Below, piece by piece: positions 32,799 to 40,938 of a stretch of DNA of 64,000 nucleotides (positions within the stretch are counted from its first letter, which is position 1; every line of letters starts with the position of its first letter). Below the pieces are notes generated by a model. That model searched no databases, had not been told where the DNA came from, and saw nothing but the letters and a program-made list of their open reading frames with translations. The translations under genes were made by a program, and so were the position numbers. The stretch covers positions 18,008 through 82,007 of the forward strand of contig CAYPHY010000020.1 of the NCBI GenBank assembly GCA_964410625.1, written 5' to 3'. The DNA is from CAYPHY01 sp964410625 (GTDB lineage Bacteria > Chloroflexota > Anaerolineae > Promineifilales > Promineifilaceae).

Positions 32799-34658
32799 AT
32801 GGACGTACATGAACATCTGATTGAAGAACTAGAGTCCGTCGTCATTCGCTTTGCCGGTGACTCCGGCGACGGAATGCAATTGACGGGGACACAATTCACC
32901 AATACCTCGGCCGTCTTTGGCAACGATGTCAGCACCATGCCCGACTTTCCGGCCGAAATTCGCGCCCCGGCAGGGACACTGGCCGGGGTTAGTGGCTTTC
33001 AGGTCAATATCGCCAGCCGCGACATTCTGACGCCCGGCGATTCAGCGCAGGTATTGGTAGCAATGAACCCGGCTGGGTTAAAGGCTACCTTGTCTGAATT
33101 GGAAGATGGGGGGACGATCATCGTCAATACCGACGCCTTTACGAAGGCCAATCTGAATAAAGCGGGCTATGAGGACAACCCCCTGACCAGTGAGTCGCTA
33201 AAGAATTACCAGGTCATCGAAGTTCCACTTACTTCGATGAACCGTGAAGCCTTGAAGGAGTTCACCAGCCTATCGAACAAGGATAAGGATCGCAGCCAGA
33301 ACTTCTTTGCCTTGGGGATCGCCTTCTGGATGTTCGACCGGCCGATGGACGTGACGATTGAGTGGGTAAACAAGCGTTTTGCCAAGCAGCCGGATGTGGC
33401 TGCCGCTAACATCAAGGCGTTGGAAACGGGTTATAACTTCGGCCAAACAGCACGCACCTTCCAGCAGCGTTATCGTATCCGCCCCGCCGCCTTGCCGGCG
33501 GGAACTTACCGCAATGTCACGGGAAATAGCGCGTTGGCAATGGGACTGGTCACGGCCGCACGGAAAATGGGCAAGTCCCTCTTTTACGGCTCCTACCCGA
33601 TCACCCCGGCCAGCGACATCCTCCACTCCCTTGCTCCGCTACGCCACTTTGATGTGCGTACCTTCCAGGCTGAAGATGAAATTGCGGCGATGGGATCGGT
33701 GATTGGCGCGGCTTTTGGCGGCGCGTTGGCCGTCACCGGGACCAGCGGCCCCGGCGTTGCGCTGAAGAGTGAGGCGATGAATCTGGCGATTGTGTTGGAA
33801 CTGCCGATGGTGATCGTCAATGTGCAGCGCGGCGGCCCCAGCACCGGCCTGCCGACGAAAACGGAACAGTCGGACTTGTTGCAAGCGATGTTCGGCCGCA
33901 ACGGAGAAAGCCCCATCGCCATCCTCGCCCCACAAAGCCCGGCCGACTGCTTCAACATAGCCATCGAAGCGTGCCGGTTGGCCGTCCATGCGATGACGCC
34001 AGTGATGATCCTCTCCGATGGTTTTCTGGCAAATAGCTCCGAACCTTGGAGCGTCCCAAACGCGGCCGACATCGCCGAAATCCCCGTCTACCATCCCGCC
34101 GGACACAGCAACGGGAATGGCGCCGGCCCGTTCCTTCCTTACCAGCGAGATCCACAAACGTTGGCGCGGCCGTGGGCTATCCCTGGCACGCCGGGACTGG
34201 AACATCGCATCGGCGGCCTGAGCAAAGCCCCGATCACCGGCAATGTCTCCTATGCGCCGGAGCATCACGAGCAAATGGTCACCGACCGTGCCGAGAAGAT
34301 CGCTCGATTGGCGGAGATAATCCCAGAGCAAGAGGTCTTTGGGCCGGAAGAAGGGGAGTTGCTGTTGGTCAGTTGGGGCGGGACGTTTGGCGCGGTACGG
34401 ACAGCCGTCAATCGCGCCCAGCGGCGCGGCCGTTCTGTCGCCCATGCCCATTTGCGCTATCTCAACCCCTTCCCGCGCAACCTACGCGATATTCTCAGCC
34501 GCTACAAGCGCGTTGTCGTCCCGGAACTGAACGCCGGACAACTCGCCTTTCTATTGCGCGGCCGTTACGCACTGAACGTCCAATCCATGCCCAAAATCCA
34601 CGCTCGCCCGTTCACTATCGGTGAGATCAGCGCGAGGATTGAGCAGATTTTAGGATAG
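32799..34658 (+). CDS. korA: 2-oxoacid:acceptor oxidoreductase, alpha subunit (fused gamma domain), module 1
   Basis: The 619-residue protein has an N-terminal gamma domain (VVIRFAGDSGDGMQLTG) fused to the pyrimidine-binding alpha domain (GNSALAMGLVTAARKMGKSLFYGSYPITPASDIL), followed by the TSGPGVALKSEAM and NVQRGGPSTGLPTKTEQ motifs. With the beta subunit it decarboxylates a 2-oxoacid to acyl-CoA, reducing ferredoxin, or runs in reverse in CO2-fixing pathways. 2-Oxoglutarate is the usual substrate of this layout, but pyruvate or branched-chain acids are possible. The beta gene follows after a repeat. Confidence 0.9.
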   Translation: MDVHEHLIEELESVVIRFAGDSGDGMQLTGTQFTNTSAVFGNDVSTMPDFPAEIRAPAGTLAGVSGFQVNIASRDILTPGDSAQVLVAMNPAGLKATLSELEDGGTIIVNTDAFTKANLNKAGYEDNPLTSESLKNYQVIEVPLTSMNREALKEFTSLSNKDKDRSQNFFALGIAFWMFDRPMDVTIEWVNKRFAKQPDVAAANIKALETGYNFGQTARTFQQRYRIRPAALPAGTYRNVTGNSALAMGLVTAARKMGKSLFYGSYPITPASDILHSLAPLRHFDVRTFQAEDEIAAMGSVIGAAFGGALAVTGTSGPGVALKSEAMNLAIVLELPMVIVNVQRGGPSTGLPTKTEQSDLLQAMFGRNGESPIAILAPQSPADCFNIAIEACRLAVHAMTPVMILSDGFLANSSEPWSVPNAADIAEIPVYHPAGHSNGNGAGPFLPYQRDPQTLARPWAIPGTPGLEHRIGGLSKAPITGNVSYAPEHHEQMVTDRAEKIARLAEIIPEQEVFGPEEGELLLVSWGGTFGAVRTAVNRAQRRGRSVAHAHLRYLNPFPRNLRDILSRYKRVVVPELNAGQLAFLLRGRYALNVQSMPKIHARPFTIGEISARIEQILG

Positions 34659-34663
34659 AAGAA

Positions 34664-34731
34664 AGAGACTGGGAGATTAAGAGAGTACGAGACTGATACG
34701 CAAAGTCTCCCAATCTCCTAGTCTCCTCTTA
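34664..34731. repeat. GAGACT/AGTCTC palindromic repeat
   Basis: GAGACTGGGAGATTAAGAGA on the left and AGTCTCCCAATCTCCTAGTC on the right, between the alpha and beta subunit genes of module 1. Confidence 0.8.
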
Positions 34732-34742
34732 AGAGAGTACAG

Positions 34743-36278
34743 ATGACAACAACCACTATCCCCCTCAAACTAACCCGCCAGGATTTTGTGTCTGACCAGA
34801 CGGTGCGCTGGTGTCCTGGCTGTGGCGATTATGCCATTCTCGCCACCATGCAAAAGGTGCTGCCGGATATTGGGGTTCCGCGCGAGAACATTGTCTTTAT
34901 CTCCGGCATCGGCTGCTCCAGCCGCTTTCCCTATTACATGAACACCTATGGGATCCACAGCATCCACGGCCGCGCCCCCACGCTGGCGACTGGCCTGGCG
35001 ATCACCAATCCCGAATTGAGCATTTGGGTGATCACCGGCGATGGCGATGGACTGTCCATTGGTGGCAACCATTTGCTCCATGCATTGCGGCGCAACGTCA
35101 ACCTCAAAATCCTACTCTTTAATAACCGCATCTATGGCCTGACCAAGGGGCAATACTCCCCCACTTCACGTACCGGCCACAAAACAAAGTCCTCGCCGAT
35201 GGGCGCGATTGAGCAGCCGCTCAATCCGATTGGGCTGGCGTTGGCGGCCGAAGCCACCTTCGTCGCTCGTTCGATTGACGCCCACACCCAACATCTGGGA
35301 GAGGTGTTGGCCCAGGCGGCACAACATCGTGGGTCGGCCTTTATCGAGATTTACCAGAATTGCGTCATCTTCAACCCCACCGAATGGGAAGGGCTAGATG
35401 ACCGGCGGCAGCGGGATGAGAACATCCTCTATCTGGAGCCGGGTAAACCAATGGTTTATGGCAAGGAGCGGGACAAGGGTATCCGGCTGAATGGCTTCAA
35501 ACCGGAAAGCGTCACGCTTGGTAATGGGACAACAGAATCAGATTTGGTGTCTCATGACGCGACTTCGACTGAATTGGGCTATATCCTCAGCAGCATGACC
35601 TATCCTGAATACCCTGAACCGATGGGCGTCTTTCGCCGGGTGGAACGGCCGACCTATGCCGATGGCTTAATGACCCAGGTGCAACAGGCGCAGGCCGCCA
35701 AAGGTATGGGTGATCTGGACGCGCTTTACCGCGCGGGCGATCTGTGGACGGTTTCACCGCGTGAGGAAAATGAAGCACAGCTGGCTGGGGAACTTCCCGA
35801 AGCCCTGGATGACGAATACATTGATAAGCTAGAAGGTAGATCGGCCGATGGCGACCAACCATTATCCGCAGTGCAGGACTGGCTTACCACTGACACCGTC
35901 ACCACGTTACAACCCCATGCGCCCATTGAGGTCGAACAAACCACCTCGCTGGCAAAGGCGATCCGCCAGATGAACGCCCACAACATCGGCTGCATTCTGG
36001 TCACCGACGAGGCAGACCGGCTGGTGGGTATTCTGTCTGAATCGGACATATTGAGCCGGGTAGCCGGTCTTGTGGAAGATTTGGCTTCGGCCACCATTGC
36101 CGACTATATGACCCCTTCCCCCGTCGCCATGCGCGAGGACAACTCAATAGCCCACGCACTACACCTGATGTCCATCCACGGTTTCCGCCATCTGCCACTT
36201 GTTGATGATGATGGACGGCCGACAGGCGTCATCTCCTTCCGCGATGTGGTGCGTTATTTGAAGGAAAATCTTTCTTAA
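34743..36278 (+). CDS. korB: 2-oxoacid:acceptor oxidoreductase beta subunit fused to a CBS pair
   Basis: Residues 1 to about 300 are a standard beta subunit: WCPGCGDYAIL and GIGCSSR (cluster and cofactor region), HGRAPTLATGLA, and the thiamine diphosphate motif GDGDGLSIGGNH with NNRIYGLTKGQ. The total of 511 is much longer than the usual 280-350. The extra part (from about 375) is a tandem CBS module (AIRQMNAHNIGCILVTDEA..., then ALHLMSIHGFRHLPLVDDD...). This suggests nucleotide-dependent control built into the enzyme. It is paired with the alpha subunit upstream. Confidence 0.9.
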   Translation: MTTTTIPLKLTRQDFVSDQTVRWCPGCGDYAILATMQKVLPDIGVPRENIVFISGIGCSSRFPYYMNTYGIHSIHGRAPTLATGLAITNPELSIWVITGDGDGLSIGGNHLLHALRRNVNLKILLFNNRIYGLTKGQYSPTSRTGHKTKSSPMGAIEQPLNPIGLALAAEATFVARSIDAHTQHLGEVLAQAAQHRGSAFIEIYQNCVIFNPTEWEGLDDRRQRDENILYLEPGKPMVYGKERDKGIRLNGFKPESVTLGNGTTESDLVSHDATSTELGYILSSMTYPEYPEPMGVFRRVERPTYADGLMTQVQQAQAAKGMGDLDALYRAGDLWTVSPREENEAQLAGELPEALDDEYIDKLEGRSADGDQPLSAVQDWLTTDTVTTLQPHAPIEVEQTTSLAKAIRQMNAHNIGCILVTDEADRLVGILSESDILSRVAGLVEDLASATIADYMTPSPVAMREDNSIAHALHLMSIHGFRHLPLVDDDGRPTGVISFRDVVRYLKENLS

Positions 36279-36280
36279 AA

Positions 36281-36356
36281 TCCGGTAAACGGTGATCGGT
36301 AATCAGTAATCGGTCAGGTATCCGATTACCGCTCACCGATTACCGCTTACCGGTTC
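36281..36356. repeat. GTAATCGG/CCGATTAC palindromic repeat
   Basis: CCGGTAAACGGTGATCGGTA with AATCAGTAATCGG on the left is mirrored by CCGATTACCGCTCACCGATT and ACCGCTTACCGG on the right. Second copy of the family at 32715. Confidence 0.8.
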
Positions 36357-36365
36357 GGAGATAAC

Positions 36366-38261
36366 ATGGGAATTCTCGAAATGACACGGGAGGGAACGCC
36401 ACAGGCGCAATCCCTCCCGTTTGAACTAGAAGGCGATACCATTGTCAACGATTTTTCTATCGTTGCTGCCACCGCCAACGGCACAGGAAGCCAGACCTCT
36501 AACCTGGCTATTCTTCGCGCCTTGTTTAAAATGGGTATCCCCGTCAACGGCAAAAATATCTTCCCCTCCAACATCCAGGGTTTGCCTACCTGGTATCACA
36601 TTCGCGTTAGCAAAGATGGCTATATTGCCCGGCGGCACACCTCCGAGTTTTTGGTCGCCTTTAACCAGGCGACGGTGAATGAAGATATCGCCAACTTACC
36701 GGCCGGGGGTGTTTGCTTGCACAATGGGGATTGGCGTGCCATCCCAGAACGGGACGACATCACCTATTATGCCGTGCCGGTGAACCAGTTTGTGCGCGAA
36801 ACGGGGATGAAGGGCAAGTACCGCGACTACATTGCCAACATGGTCTATGTGGGTGCGTTGGCTTATCTGCTGGATATCCCTCTCGACTACATCGAAGAAG
36901 CCTTGAGTTTTCTCTTTAAGGGCAAGCGGGCGGTGGTTGATTCTAACTTCAATGTTGTGCGGGTGGCGTATGAATGGTCGGCCGAAAACCTGACCAAGCG
37001 CGATCCTTATCGTGTCGCGCCGATGAACGCCACCGACGGGCTGATCATGATCACCGGCAACGAAGCGGCCGCGCTTGGTTCCGTCTTTGGCGGGGTCAGC
37101 GTTGCTGCCTGGTATCCGATCACCCCTTCGACCAGCGTGATTGATGCGCTGAACGGCTACCTGAAGCAGTTGCGCCACGACCCGGAGACGGGCGCGGCGA
37201 CTTATGCCGTGATCCAGGCCGAGGATGAGTTGGCGGCCGCGGGTATGGTCTTGGGCGCGGGCTTCGCCGGGGCGCGAGCGATGACAGCCACCTCTGGCCC
37301 CGGCATCTCGTTGATGGCCGAGTTTGTCGGACTAGGCTACTTTGCTGAAGTTCCGGCTGTTTTCTGGGACATTCAGCGGGTTGGCCCCAGCACCGGCCTG
37401 CCGACGCGCACCAGCCAGGGCGATCTTCTCTTTGTCTACTACCTGGGGCATGGCGACACCAAAAATGTGATCCTCTTCCCTTCAACGGTGAAGGAGTGCT
37501 TTGAGTTTGGCATTGAGTCACTCAACCTTGCCGATGAGCTGCAGACCCCCATCTTTGTCCTTAGTGACCTCGACCTGGGGATGAATAACTGGATGTCAGA
37601 ACCGTTTGAGTATCCAACGGAGCCGATTAAGCGCGGCAAAGTGTTAAGCGCAGAGGAGATTGAGGAAAAGGGCTTTGCCCGCTATCTGGACATTGATGGC
37701 GACGCGATCACTTATCGTACCTTGCCGGGCAACCCGCATCCGCGCAGTGCCTACTTCGCGCGTGGCACAGGCCACAACGAACGGGCTGTCTATAGCGAAC
37801 GACCGGATGATTGGGAAAACAATATGCTGCGCCTGAACCGCAAATTCGACACAGCGCGGCATATGGTCCCCGGCCCGGTAGCTGATGAAGTGGAAGGGGC
37901 AGAGATCGGTATCATCGCCTATGGCACCACACGCTTTGCGATTGAAGAGGCGCGTGACCGGCTGGCGGCCGATGGCCTGCCAACCAGCTTCTTGCGCTTG
38001 CGTGCCTTGCCGATCAACGAAGAAGTGGAGGCTTTTGTCCGCCGCCACCAGCGCGTCTATGTCATCGAACTGAACCGCGACGGGCAGATGCACCAAATCT
38101 TGCAGACCGAAATGCCCGAACTGGCTACCCGCCTCATCCCCCTTGCCCACCTGGATGGAATGCCGCTGACGGCTCGCTGGGTGGTGGAAGCGTTGAACGC
38201 GGCCGAGGCAGAACGGCAGCAGGTGTATACGAATGGGCATATTGTGAGAGTGGGAGACTAG
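36366..38261 (+). CDS. korA: 2-oxoacid:acceptor oxidoreductase, alpha subunit (fused gamma domain), module 2
   Basis: The 631-residue protein has the same layout as the module 1 alpha subunit but a distinct N-terminus (NDFSIVAATANGTGSQTSNLAI, then an MGIPVNGKNIFPSNIQGLPT segment). The alpha domain shows GNEAAALGSVFGGVSVAAWYPITPS, TSGPGISLMAEF and VQRVGPSTGLPTRTSQ-like motifs (here DIQRVGPSTG). Difference from module 1 suggests another substrate or direction. The last five codons and the stop lie within the GAGACT repeat, so the C-terminus (IVRVGD) has been supplied by repeat DNA. Confidence 0.9.
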   Translation: MGILEMTREGTPQAQSLPFELEGDTIVNDFSIVAATANGTGSQTSNLAILRALFKMGIPVNGKNIFPSNIQGLPTWYHIRVSKDGYIARRHTSEFLVAFNQATVNEDIANLPAGGVCLHNGDWRAIPERDDITYYAVPVNQFVRETGMKGKYRDYIANMVYVGALAYLLDIPLDYIEEALSFLFKGKRAVVDSNFNVVRVAYEWSAENLTKRDPYRVAPMNATDGLIMITGNEAAALGSVFGGVSVAAWYPITPSTSVIDALNGYLKQLRHDPETGAATYAVIQAEDELAAAGMVLGAGFAGARAMTATSGPGISLMAEFVGLGYFAEVPAVFWDIQRVGPSTGLPTRTSQGDLLFVYYLGHGDTKNVILFPSTVKECFEFGIESLNLADELQTPIFVLSDLDLGMNNWMSEPFEYPTEPIKRGKVLSAEEIEEKGFARYLDIDGDAITYRTLPGNPHPRSAYFARGTGHNERAVYSERPDDWENNMLRLNRKFDTARHMVPGPVADEVEGAEIGIIAYGTTRFAIEEARDRLAADGLPTSFLRLRALPINEEVEAFVRRHQRVYVIELNRDGQMHQILQTEMPELATRLIPLAHLDGMPLTARWVVEALNAAEAERQQVYTNGHIVRVGD

Positions 38262-38322
38262 GAGATTAAGAGATTGAGAGACTGGGAGATTGAAGTGTCT
38301 CAATCTCCCAGTCTCTCAGTCT
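38246..38322. repeat. GAGACT/AGTCTC palindromic repeat overlapping a stop codon
   Basis: GAGAGTGGGAGACTAGGAGA is mirrored by GTCTCAATCTCCCAGTCTC. The TAG within the left arm is the stop codon of the upstream alpha subunit. Confidence 0.8.
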
Positions 38323-38335
38323 TAGGATTTAGATC

Positions 38336-39379
38336 ATGGGAACTACAAGAACACGACAACCAAATGTAAACATCATCGGCCTGGCCCATGCTGACTATAA
38401 GGGCAACCTGACTACGCTTTGCCAGGGCTGCGGCCATAATTCGATTGCCAACCAGATAGTCCAGGTGGCTTATGAACTGGCGTTGAAGCCGAACGAAATC
38501 TTGAAGATGAGTGGCATCGGCTGCTCCAGCAAGTCGCCAGCTTACTTCCTGGGCATGTCGCATGGCTTTAACGCGCTGCACGGCCGTATGCCCTCCGTCG
38601 CCACCGGCGCATTAATTGGCAACCACCAGCTCCGCGCCATCGGCGTCAGTGGCGATGGCGACACCGCCAGCATCGGCATGGGGCAGTTTAAGCATATGGT
38701 GCGCCGCAATTTGCGGATGGTCTATATTGTCGAGAACAACGGCGTTTACGGGCTGACCAAGGGGCAATTTTCGGCAACGGCCGACGAAGGGCAATCGCTC
38801 AAATATGCCGGGGTCAACCCTTTTCCGGCGATTGACATTTGCATGGAAGCGATCATTGCCGGTTGCGGCTTTGTCGCTCGTTCCTTCTCCGGTGACGCCA
38901 GCCAGGTGCGCGAACTGCTGAAGGCAGCGTTGAGCCACCGTGGCACGGCCGTTCTCGACATCATCAGCCCTTGCGTTGCCTTCAACAACGACGATCTCTC
39001 CACCAAGAGCTATGGCTACGGCAAGGAGCATGAGGTCCCTCTGCACCAATTGGGCTTCATCCCACCGCAAGAGGAAATCCGCATTGATGATCATCAGCCA
39101 GGGGAAATGCGCGTGGTAGAACTCCACGACGGCTCGCGCATCCAGTTGAGGAAGCTGGAACGGGACTATGACCCCACTGACCACATGGGGGCGATGCACC
39201 AGCTACAGTGGGCGGCCGAGAAGCAGGAATTTATCACCGGCCTGATCTATTACAATCCGGAGCGGCCGTCGTTGGCCGAAGCAAGCCGTCTGGTAGACAC
39301 ACCGCTATCTCAACTGACGGATGAGCAGTTACGGCCGTCGCAGGATAAGCTAGAGGCATTGATGACCGGGCTTATGTAG
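38336..39379 (+). CDS. korB: 2-oxoacid:acceptor oxidoreductase beta subunit, module 2
   Basis: The 347-residue beta subunit has CQGCGHNSIANQ, GIGCSSKSPAYF, HGRMPSVATGAL and the thiamine diphosphate motif GDGDTASIGMGQF with NNGVYGLTKGQ. It lacks a CBS extension, unlike the module 1 beta subunit. It is paired with the module 2 alpha subunit. Together the two modules give the cell two ferredoxin-linked 2-oxoacid enzymes. Confidence 0.9.
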   Translation: MGTTRTRQPNVNIIGLAHADYKGNLTTLCQGCGHNSIANQIVQVAYELALKPNEILKMSGIGCSSKSPAYFLGMSHGFNALHGRMPSVATGALIGNHQLRAIGVSGDGDTASIGMGQFKHMVRRNLRMVYIVENNGVYGLTKGQFSATADEGQSLKYAGVNPFPAIDICMEAIIAGCGFVARSFSGDASQVRELLKAALSHRGTAVLDIISPCVAFNNDDLSTKSYGYGKEHEVPLHQLGFIPPQEEIRIDDHQPGEMRVVELHDGSRIQLRKLERDYDPTDHMGAMHQLQWAAEKQEFITGLIYYNPERPSLAEASRLVDTPLSQLTDEQLRPSQDKLEALMTGLM

Positions 39380-39430
39380 AAAACAAAAATTGGCTGGCTC
39401 CTTTTCATGTATAATAGGCATGATCGGTAA

Positions 39431-39492
39431 TAGACAGGATTAACAAGATTGACAGAATGAGCGTTATCTTGTTAATCCTGTAAATCCTGTCT
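39431..39492. repeat. CAGGATTAACAAG/CTTGTTAATCCTG palindrome
   Basis: GACAGGATTAACAAGATTGA on the left pairs with ATCTTGTTAATCCTG and AAATCCTGTC on the right. A -10-like TATAAT lies just before it (39410-39415). Confidence 0.8.
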
Positions 39493-39532
39493 AAGTGGCT
39501 ATATACGATAATAGAGCAAGGTAGAGGAACAG

Positions 39533-40153
39533 ATGATAGCGCAAACAGATGCCGAGAAAGTTGGCGAGCCGGTATGGGAACTGGCGCACCTGTTTCCATA
39601 CCAGGGATATTGGACTGAAGAAGAGTACCTGGCCCTCAACACCAACCGCCTAATCGAATACTCCAACGGCTTTCTGGAGGTACTCCCGATGCCTACGATG
39701 GCGCATCAAGATATCGTTATCTTTTTGTTTGAATTGTTGAAGTCCTTTGTTGTCAGCCAGTCATTGGGTAAGGCGTACCTTGCACCTCTACGTGTTCGTC
39801 TTTCACGCAAGGAGTATCGAGAGCCAGATGTGGTCTTTCTTTCGACCGAGCGGTTGCGACGTTCCACCGGCGACTATCCCAATGGGGCGGACCTGGTTAT
39901 GGAAGTCGTCAGCGGTAGCCAGGCAGATCGGGAGCGCGATCTGGTGACAAAGCGTCAGGTTTACGCTTACTTTGGTATTCAGGAGTATTGGATTGTTGAC
40001 CCGAAAGAGTGGCAGATTACTGTCTTGCGGCTAGAGGACGAGGAGTATGCTGAACACGGCCGCTTTGGGAAAGGCACACAAGCGACGTCCTATCTACTAC
40101 CCGGTTTTAGCGTGATGGTTGACGAGGTTTTTGAGGCGGCCGCAAAAAAGTAG
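39533..40153 (+). CDS. Uma2 family protein (DUF820, PD-(D/E)XK-like)
   Basis: The 206-residue protein has the Uma2 pattern: YWTEEEYLAL, RLIEYSNGFLEVLPMPT, EPDVVFLS (Asp), LVMEVVSGS (Glu) and the following R...K helix with IQEYWIVDP. The family is predicted to be a restriction-like nuclease fold and is very abundant in cyanobacteria and Chloroflexota; its role is unsettled. The ATG follows AGAGGA. It is a single gene. Confidence 0.85.
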   Translation: MIAQTDAEKVGEPVWELAHLFPYQGYWTEEEYLALNTNRLIEYSNGFLEVLPMPTMAHQDIVIFLFELLKSFVVSQSLGKAYLAPLRVRLSRKEYREPDVVFLSTERLRRSTGDYPNGADLVMEVVSGSQADRERDLVTKRQVYAYFGIQEYWIVDPKEWQITVLRLEDEEYAEHGRFGKGTQATSYLLPGFSVMVDEVFEAAAKK

Positions 40154-40230
40154 GAAGCCGATGAAACGGCCTTCCTCTCGTTTGAAATATACGCTTTGCC
40201 AATCTGGAGTGTCGCTATTACACTCCTACT

Positions 40231-40779
40231 ATGATTGAAAAGTGGAACGAAACGGATAGCAAGCTCCTCGGTGATTTTCGTATTTTTCGGGCGCGGCAGG
40301 TGTGGCGAGAGTCGCCGCGCACAGGCAATCTGCACTCCTTCTATGTCCTCGAATCTCGTGATTGGATGAACGTCATCCCGCTGACACCGGAAGGCAAGGT
40401 GGTGATGATCCGCCAATACCGGCATGGGACCGAGGAAGTGACATTGGAAGTCCCTGGCGGCATTGTGGATGATGAAGATGGCGATCCGGCGGTGTCGGCC
40501 GCCCGCGAACTGCGCGAAGAGACAGGATATGCCGCGCGAGAGATCGTCCCCATCGGCCGCGTCCGTCCCAACCCTGCTTTTCTCAATAACACCTGCTATA
40601 GTTTCCTTGCCCTCGACGCCGAGCCGGTTGGCCCGCCTGAACTGGAAGGAGCGGAAGACATTGCCGTCGAGATTGTTTCGCTGGAGGATGTGCGGCCGTT
40701 GGTGCGTGACGGCCGTATCTCCCACTCGCTGACCATTGCCGCCTTCTATCACCTGGAAACCTACATGGAAGGAAGGTAA
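40231..40779 (+). CDS. NUDIX hydrolase (ADP-ribose pyrophosphatase-like)
   Basis: The 182-residue protein has the NUDIX box with the GG of GGIVDD, an acidic insert (EDGD) and AARELREETGY, followed by NPAFLNNTCYSF as in ADP-ribose and nucleotide-sugar hydrolases. A TATTAC lies 9 nt before the ATG with no Shine-Dalgarno, so the mRNA may have almost no leader. Cytoplasmic house-cleaning role likely. Confidence 0.85.
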   Translation: MIEKWNETDSKLLGDFRIFRARQVWRESPRTGNLHSFYVLESRDWMNVIPLTPEGKVVMIRQYRHGTEEVTLEVPGGIVDDEDGDPAVSAARELREETGYAAREIVPIGRVRPNPAFLNNTCYSFLALDAEPVGPPELEGAEDIAVEIVSLEDVRPLVRDGRISHSLTIAAFYHLETYMEGR

Positions 40780-40785
40780 GAAGCT

Positions 40786-40813
40786 CACGCAAAGACGCAA
40801 AGGGCGCAAAGGT
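40786..40813. repeat. CGCAAAGACGCAAAGG repeat
   Basis: CACGCAAAGACGCAAAGGGC followed by GCAAAGG. This word is common in intergenic DNA of many bacteria and often lies next to GxxExxY genes, a remnant of which follows. Confidence 0.7.
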
Positions 40814-40882
40814 TTTTTGATTTTAAGCTTGAGTCTAATGCGTGCGACATTATAGAAACACTTGTTGTTTAGAGGGGAGCTA

Positions 40883-40938
40883 GTGACGGAGAATGAGATT
40901 GCGAAGGTAATTGTGGATGCCGCGTTTAAGGTTCACAA
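40883..40938 (+). pseudogene. Truncated GxxExxY protein N-terminus
   Basis: A GTG frame reads VTENEIAKVIVDAAFKVH, matching the start of GxxExxY proteins (a helix of the type LTE.II.AA..VH). It then runs directly into the start of the PEP carboxylase gene in another frame. The rest of the gene (LGPGLLE and beyond) is missing. Confidence 0.6.

Noticed and set aside
36366..39379. Frames on the opposite strand of the oxidoreductase genes
   Set aside because: They are shadows of GC-rich coding DNA; the plus-strand products have clear family motifs.
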